NCBI GenBank assembly: GCA_009785765.1
Contig: WQVP01000020.1
Span: 1 to 6,676 of the forward strand
Direction of reading: 5' to 3'
Source: Alphaproteobacteria bacterium
GTDB taxonomy: Bacteria; Pseudomonadota; Alphaproteobacteria; Rs-D84
DNA: 6,676 nucleotides
The translations under genes and the position numbers were made by a program. Positions 5,303 to 6,676 of this stretch are shown here, in pieces (within the stretch, counting starts at the first letter, position 1; each line of letters opens with the position of its first letter). The notes under the pieces are model-generated. The model had not been told where the DNA came from, ran no database searches, and saw only the letters and a list, made by a program, of their open reading frames with translations.

Positions 5303-5350
5303 GGGTTTCGGAAGCGTAGTGTATTAAACATACATGAGCGACCGAAACCC
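5303..5350. repeat. 48-nt imperfect palindrome in the 3' region of the DsbA-like gene
   Basis: Outer arms GGGTTTCGG (5303-5311) and CCGAAACCC (5342-5350) pair perfectly over 9 bp. Inside, TGTAT (5320-5324) pairs with ATACA (5330-5334) around a 5-nt loop. The segments between them (GCGTA facing TGAGC) pair only partly. It could be a structured RNA in the 3' untranslated region or a dispersed palindromic repeat. It has no heptamer periodicity and no U-tract of its own. Confidence 0.7.
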
Positions 5351-5375
5351 AAGCAGATGTCCATAGAAATCAATT

Positions 5376-6200
5376 TTAACGAAGTGCGTCTACCATTTGT
5401 TCGTATGGTATAGCCCCTGGGAACGTTCTGTTGTTAATCAAAAAGAACGGTGTTCCTTGGACGCCAAGTGCTTCGGCGCTTTCACGAACATTAGAGAATT
5501 CGCGTTGTACGAATTCGCTGTTAAGATCACGGCGAAGTCTTTCAACATCCAATCCGATTCTTTGTGCAACACCCATAACGTTATCAACAAAACCTTGTGG
5601 AGTTTCGGCATTTGCCCAAGACATATCGTCTTTAAGTTGTTTTAACAATTCAACCGCCATGTCATTGTCTTGTTGAACAGCGGCAACGATTGCACGTGTC
5701 GCAGCATCAGAACGCAAACCATGGATTGAAAAGTTTTTAACAACCACACGTACGTTATCACCGTGGTTTTCAACCAAACGATTTACGTCTGCTTGTACAC
5801 GGACACAGAACGGGCATGTTGGAACTGTAAAGAAATAGATTGTATTTCTTGCATTCGGATTACCCATTATCGGCGCACGTGAATACATATCAGAACCCAT
5901 ACGGCGGATTATCCGACGAATTTCACGTTCAGATGCGCCGGCACGTTGGCCTTGTTGTTGCATATTGATTGCCATTTCTTGCAATATCATTGGATTCGCA
6001 GTCGTAAGGTAATAAGTTGTACCCATACCCATACGATTAATACCAATGATAAGGAATATCATTGATATAAATTTTAATGATATTTGTAAAATTGCCAATG
6101 GTTTTGCAGGAACTTTCTTACCAAGATATTTGGATAAATCCATCCATCCAAGTGCAAAAATACCAACAGCCAAAAGCAAGACGATTAATGTCATAAACAT
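5376..6200 (-). CDS. Membrane-anchored DsbA-like thioredoxin-fold protein
   Basis: 274 residues. Two hydrophobic segments at about 2-20 and 34-55 precede a polar linker (about 68-115, rich in Gln, Arg and Met), then a thioredoxin-type domain to the end. The active site is C129-P-F-C132 after IYFFTVPT, and the cis-proline loop is GVQGTPFFLINN with Pro251; the FPGAIPYEQM ending is typical of DsbA/DsbG-like proteins. The likely role is thiol-disulfide exchange (oxidase or isomerase) in the periplasm, anchored in the inner membrane; with two membrane segments, topology needs both termini on the same side, so if segment 1 is only a signal anchor the orientation would differ. CPFC is not the classical CPHC of DsbA, so redox direction is uncertain. 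Its own promoter and Shine-Dalgarno lie upstream, and a terminator follows. Confidence 0.87.
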   Translation of the reverse strand: MFMTLIVLLLAVGIFALGWMDLSKYLGKKVPAKPLAILQISLKFISMIFLIIGINRMGMGTTYYLTTANPMILQEMAINMQQQGQRAGASEREIRRIIRRMGSDMYSRAPIMGNPNARNTIYFFTVPTCPFCVRVQADVNRLVENHGDNVRVVVKNFSIHGLRSDAATRAIVAAVQQDNDMAVELLKQLKDDMSWANAETPQGFVDNVMGVAQRIGLDVERLRRDLNSEFVQREFSNVRESAEALGVQGTPFFLINNRTFPGAIPYEQMVDALR

Positions 6201-6205
6201 AGTTT

Positions 6206-6211
6206 CTCCTT
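6206..6211 (-). promoter_or_regulatory. Shine-Dalgarno of the DsbA-like gene
   Basis: AAGGAG on the minus strand, 5 nt before the ATG at 6200. It favours this ATG over the in-frame ATG two codons later. Confidence 0.8.
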
Positions 6212-6227
6212 TTGTTATAACGAAAAA

Positions 6228-6256
6228 AGTATAGGACTCTGTTCAGTGTTTTGCAA
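6228..6256 (-). promoter_or_regulatory. Sigma-70-type promoter of the DsbA-like gene
   Basis: Minus strand: TTGCAA (6256-6251) as -35, a 17-nt spacer, and TATACT (6233-6228) as -10. Expected start near 6221, giving a 5' leader of about 20 nt that contains the Shine-Dalgarno. This is the best promoter match in the window. Confidence 0.7.
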
Positions 6257-6266
6257 GAGATTTTTT

Positions 6267-6324
6267 AGTGAATAAGTGAAAAAGTTGCGGCATGCCTCTC
6301 TTTCACTTATTCACTTATTCACTT
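6267..6324. repeat. Octamer arrays facing each other at the recO 3' end
   Basis: Bases 6267-6281 and 6301-6315 are exact 15-nt reverse complements. The right arm shows an 8-bp period (TTCACTTA, TTCACTTA, TTCACTTT from 6302 on). The 19-nt loop contains the palindrome GGCATGCC (6289-6296). The recO stop TAA (6317-6315) is inside the right arm. On the recO strand the hairpin is followed by A residues, not U, so it is not a standard terminator. Confidence 0.85.
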
Positions 6325-6676
6325 TGTGCCTTATTAATAAAATAATCCGTAATTTCCGTCGTCAGTGGAAGTGAAAATACTTGGTCCATATATGGCTCTG
6401 CGCATTTCCCGCAAACCGCCCGGCCCGTTTTCTTTGATATAAACTTTAAATCACTGCGGGTGCCGCAACCGCCACAGCTTCGCAAATCAATCGCATATCC
6501 AAGCGATGATAAAAATGCAATTTGCCACTTTAAATAATCCGAATCGCTTGCAAAATCTATGGTTGCATCAAAAAGCTCTTTGTCTTCCGCACGCTCTGGC
6601 AACATGGCATTTATCAAATTAAACGCATTATTCATATTTAAAAGGGCCGCTGTATCCGACATCATCAAATGTGCGA
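6315..6676 (-). CDS. recO: DNA repair protein RecO, C-terminal part (5' end outside window)
   Basis: The frame is open to the right edge, so the N-terminal OB-fold is not visible; the TTG at 6668 is just an internal Leu codon. Numbering from that codon, the visible part has the helical region with YLKWQIAFLSSLGYAIDL at 45-62, typical of RecO (family form F-x-x-x-x-L-G-x-x-x-D-L), then a zinc-finger-like pair CGGC (65-68) and CGKC (86-89) around DLKFISKKTGRAV. RecO acts with RecR in RecF-pathway loading of RecA on SSB-coated DNA. All four Cys are kept; many alphaproteobacterial RecO proteins I know of lack some of them. The stop codon lies in an octamer repeat, and the C-terminal residues (QSE) are encoded by it. 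Promoter and operon partners are outside the window. Confidence 0.88.
   Translation of the reverse strand, partial: AHLMMSDTAALLNMNNAFNLINAMLPERAEDKELFDATIDFASDSDYLKWQIAFLSSLGYAIDLRSCGGCGTRSDLKFISKKTGRAVCGKCAEPYMDQVFSLPLTTEITDYFINKAQSE

Noticed and set aside
6267..6315. Intrinsic terminator for recO
   Set aside because: The hairpin is followed by A residues on the recO strand, so it lacks the required U-tract.

Overview
The window is a gene-dense stretch of an AT-rich bacterial chromosome, most likely from an alphaproteobacterium and perhaps a host-associated one. This rests on protein character (PolA, Pth, the RecO C-terminus, a small outer-membrane barrel) and on the repeat-rich style of the DNA. 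It is an inference without a database search.

Layout: a Cys-rich protein that is cut by the left edge (1-405, +) converges on peptidyl-tRNA hydrolase pth (443-1090, -) across a strong two-way terminator. Divergent from pth is a small outer-membrane beta-barrel protein (1204-1695, +), followed after 26 nt by DNA polymerase I polA (1722-4451, +). PolA has all three domains. It converges, with only 2 nt between stop codons, on a short phosphotransacylase-like gene (4454-5206, -). Then come a terminator, a 48-nt imperfect palindrome, a membrane-anchored DsbA-like thioredoxin-fold protein (5376-6200, -) with a clear promoter and ribosome binding site, and the C-terminal part of recO (6315-6676, -), cut by the right edge. 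The genes are mostly housekeeping and do not form one pathway; only the barrel gene and polA look co-transcribed.

The most striking signal is a family of short tandem arrays with a 7-bp unit (8 bp in one case). They occupy three of the gene junctions and also lie inside the reading frames of pth and polA. Each array has its own unit, but many units can be rotated onto a loose GRWWNYT pattern. Several are arranged as facing arms that would fold into hairpins. One array supplies the stop codon of the barrel gene and the probable Shine-Dalgarno of polA; another contains the recO stop; a composite of two arrays plus a GC-richer piece adds about 38 residues to Pth. They resemble in kind the heptanucleotide STRR repeats of cyanobacteria and the in-frame palindromic elements of Rickettsia, but I cannot assign them to a described family.

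Other points: pth and the transacylase-like gene both have a -10-like hexamer exactly 6 nt before ATG and no Shine-Dalgarno, which suggests leaderless mRNAs. PolA carries Gln instead of the usual Glu at the motif A sugar-discrimination position.
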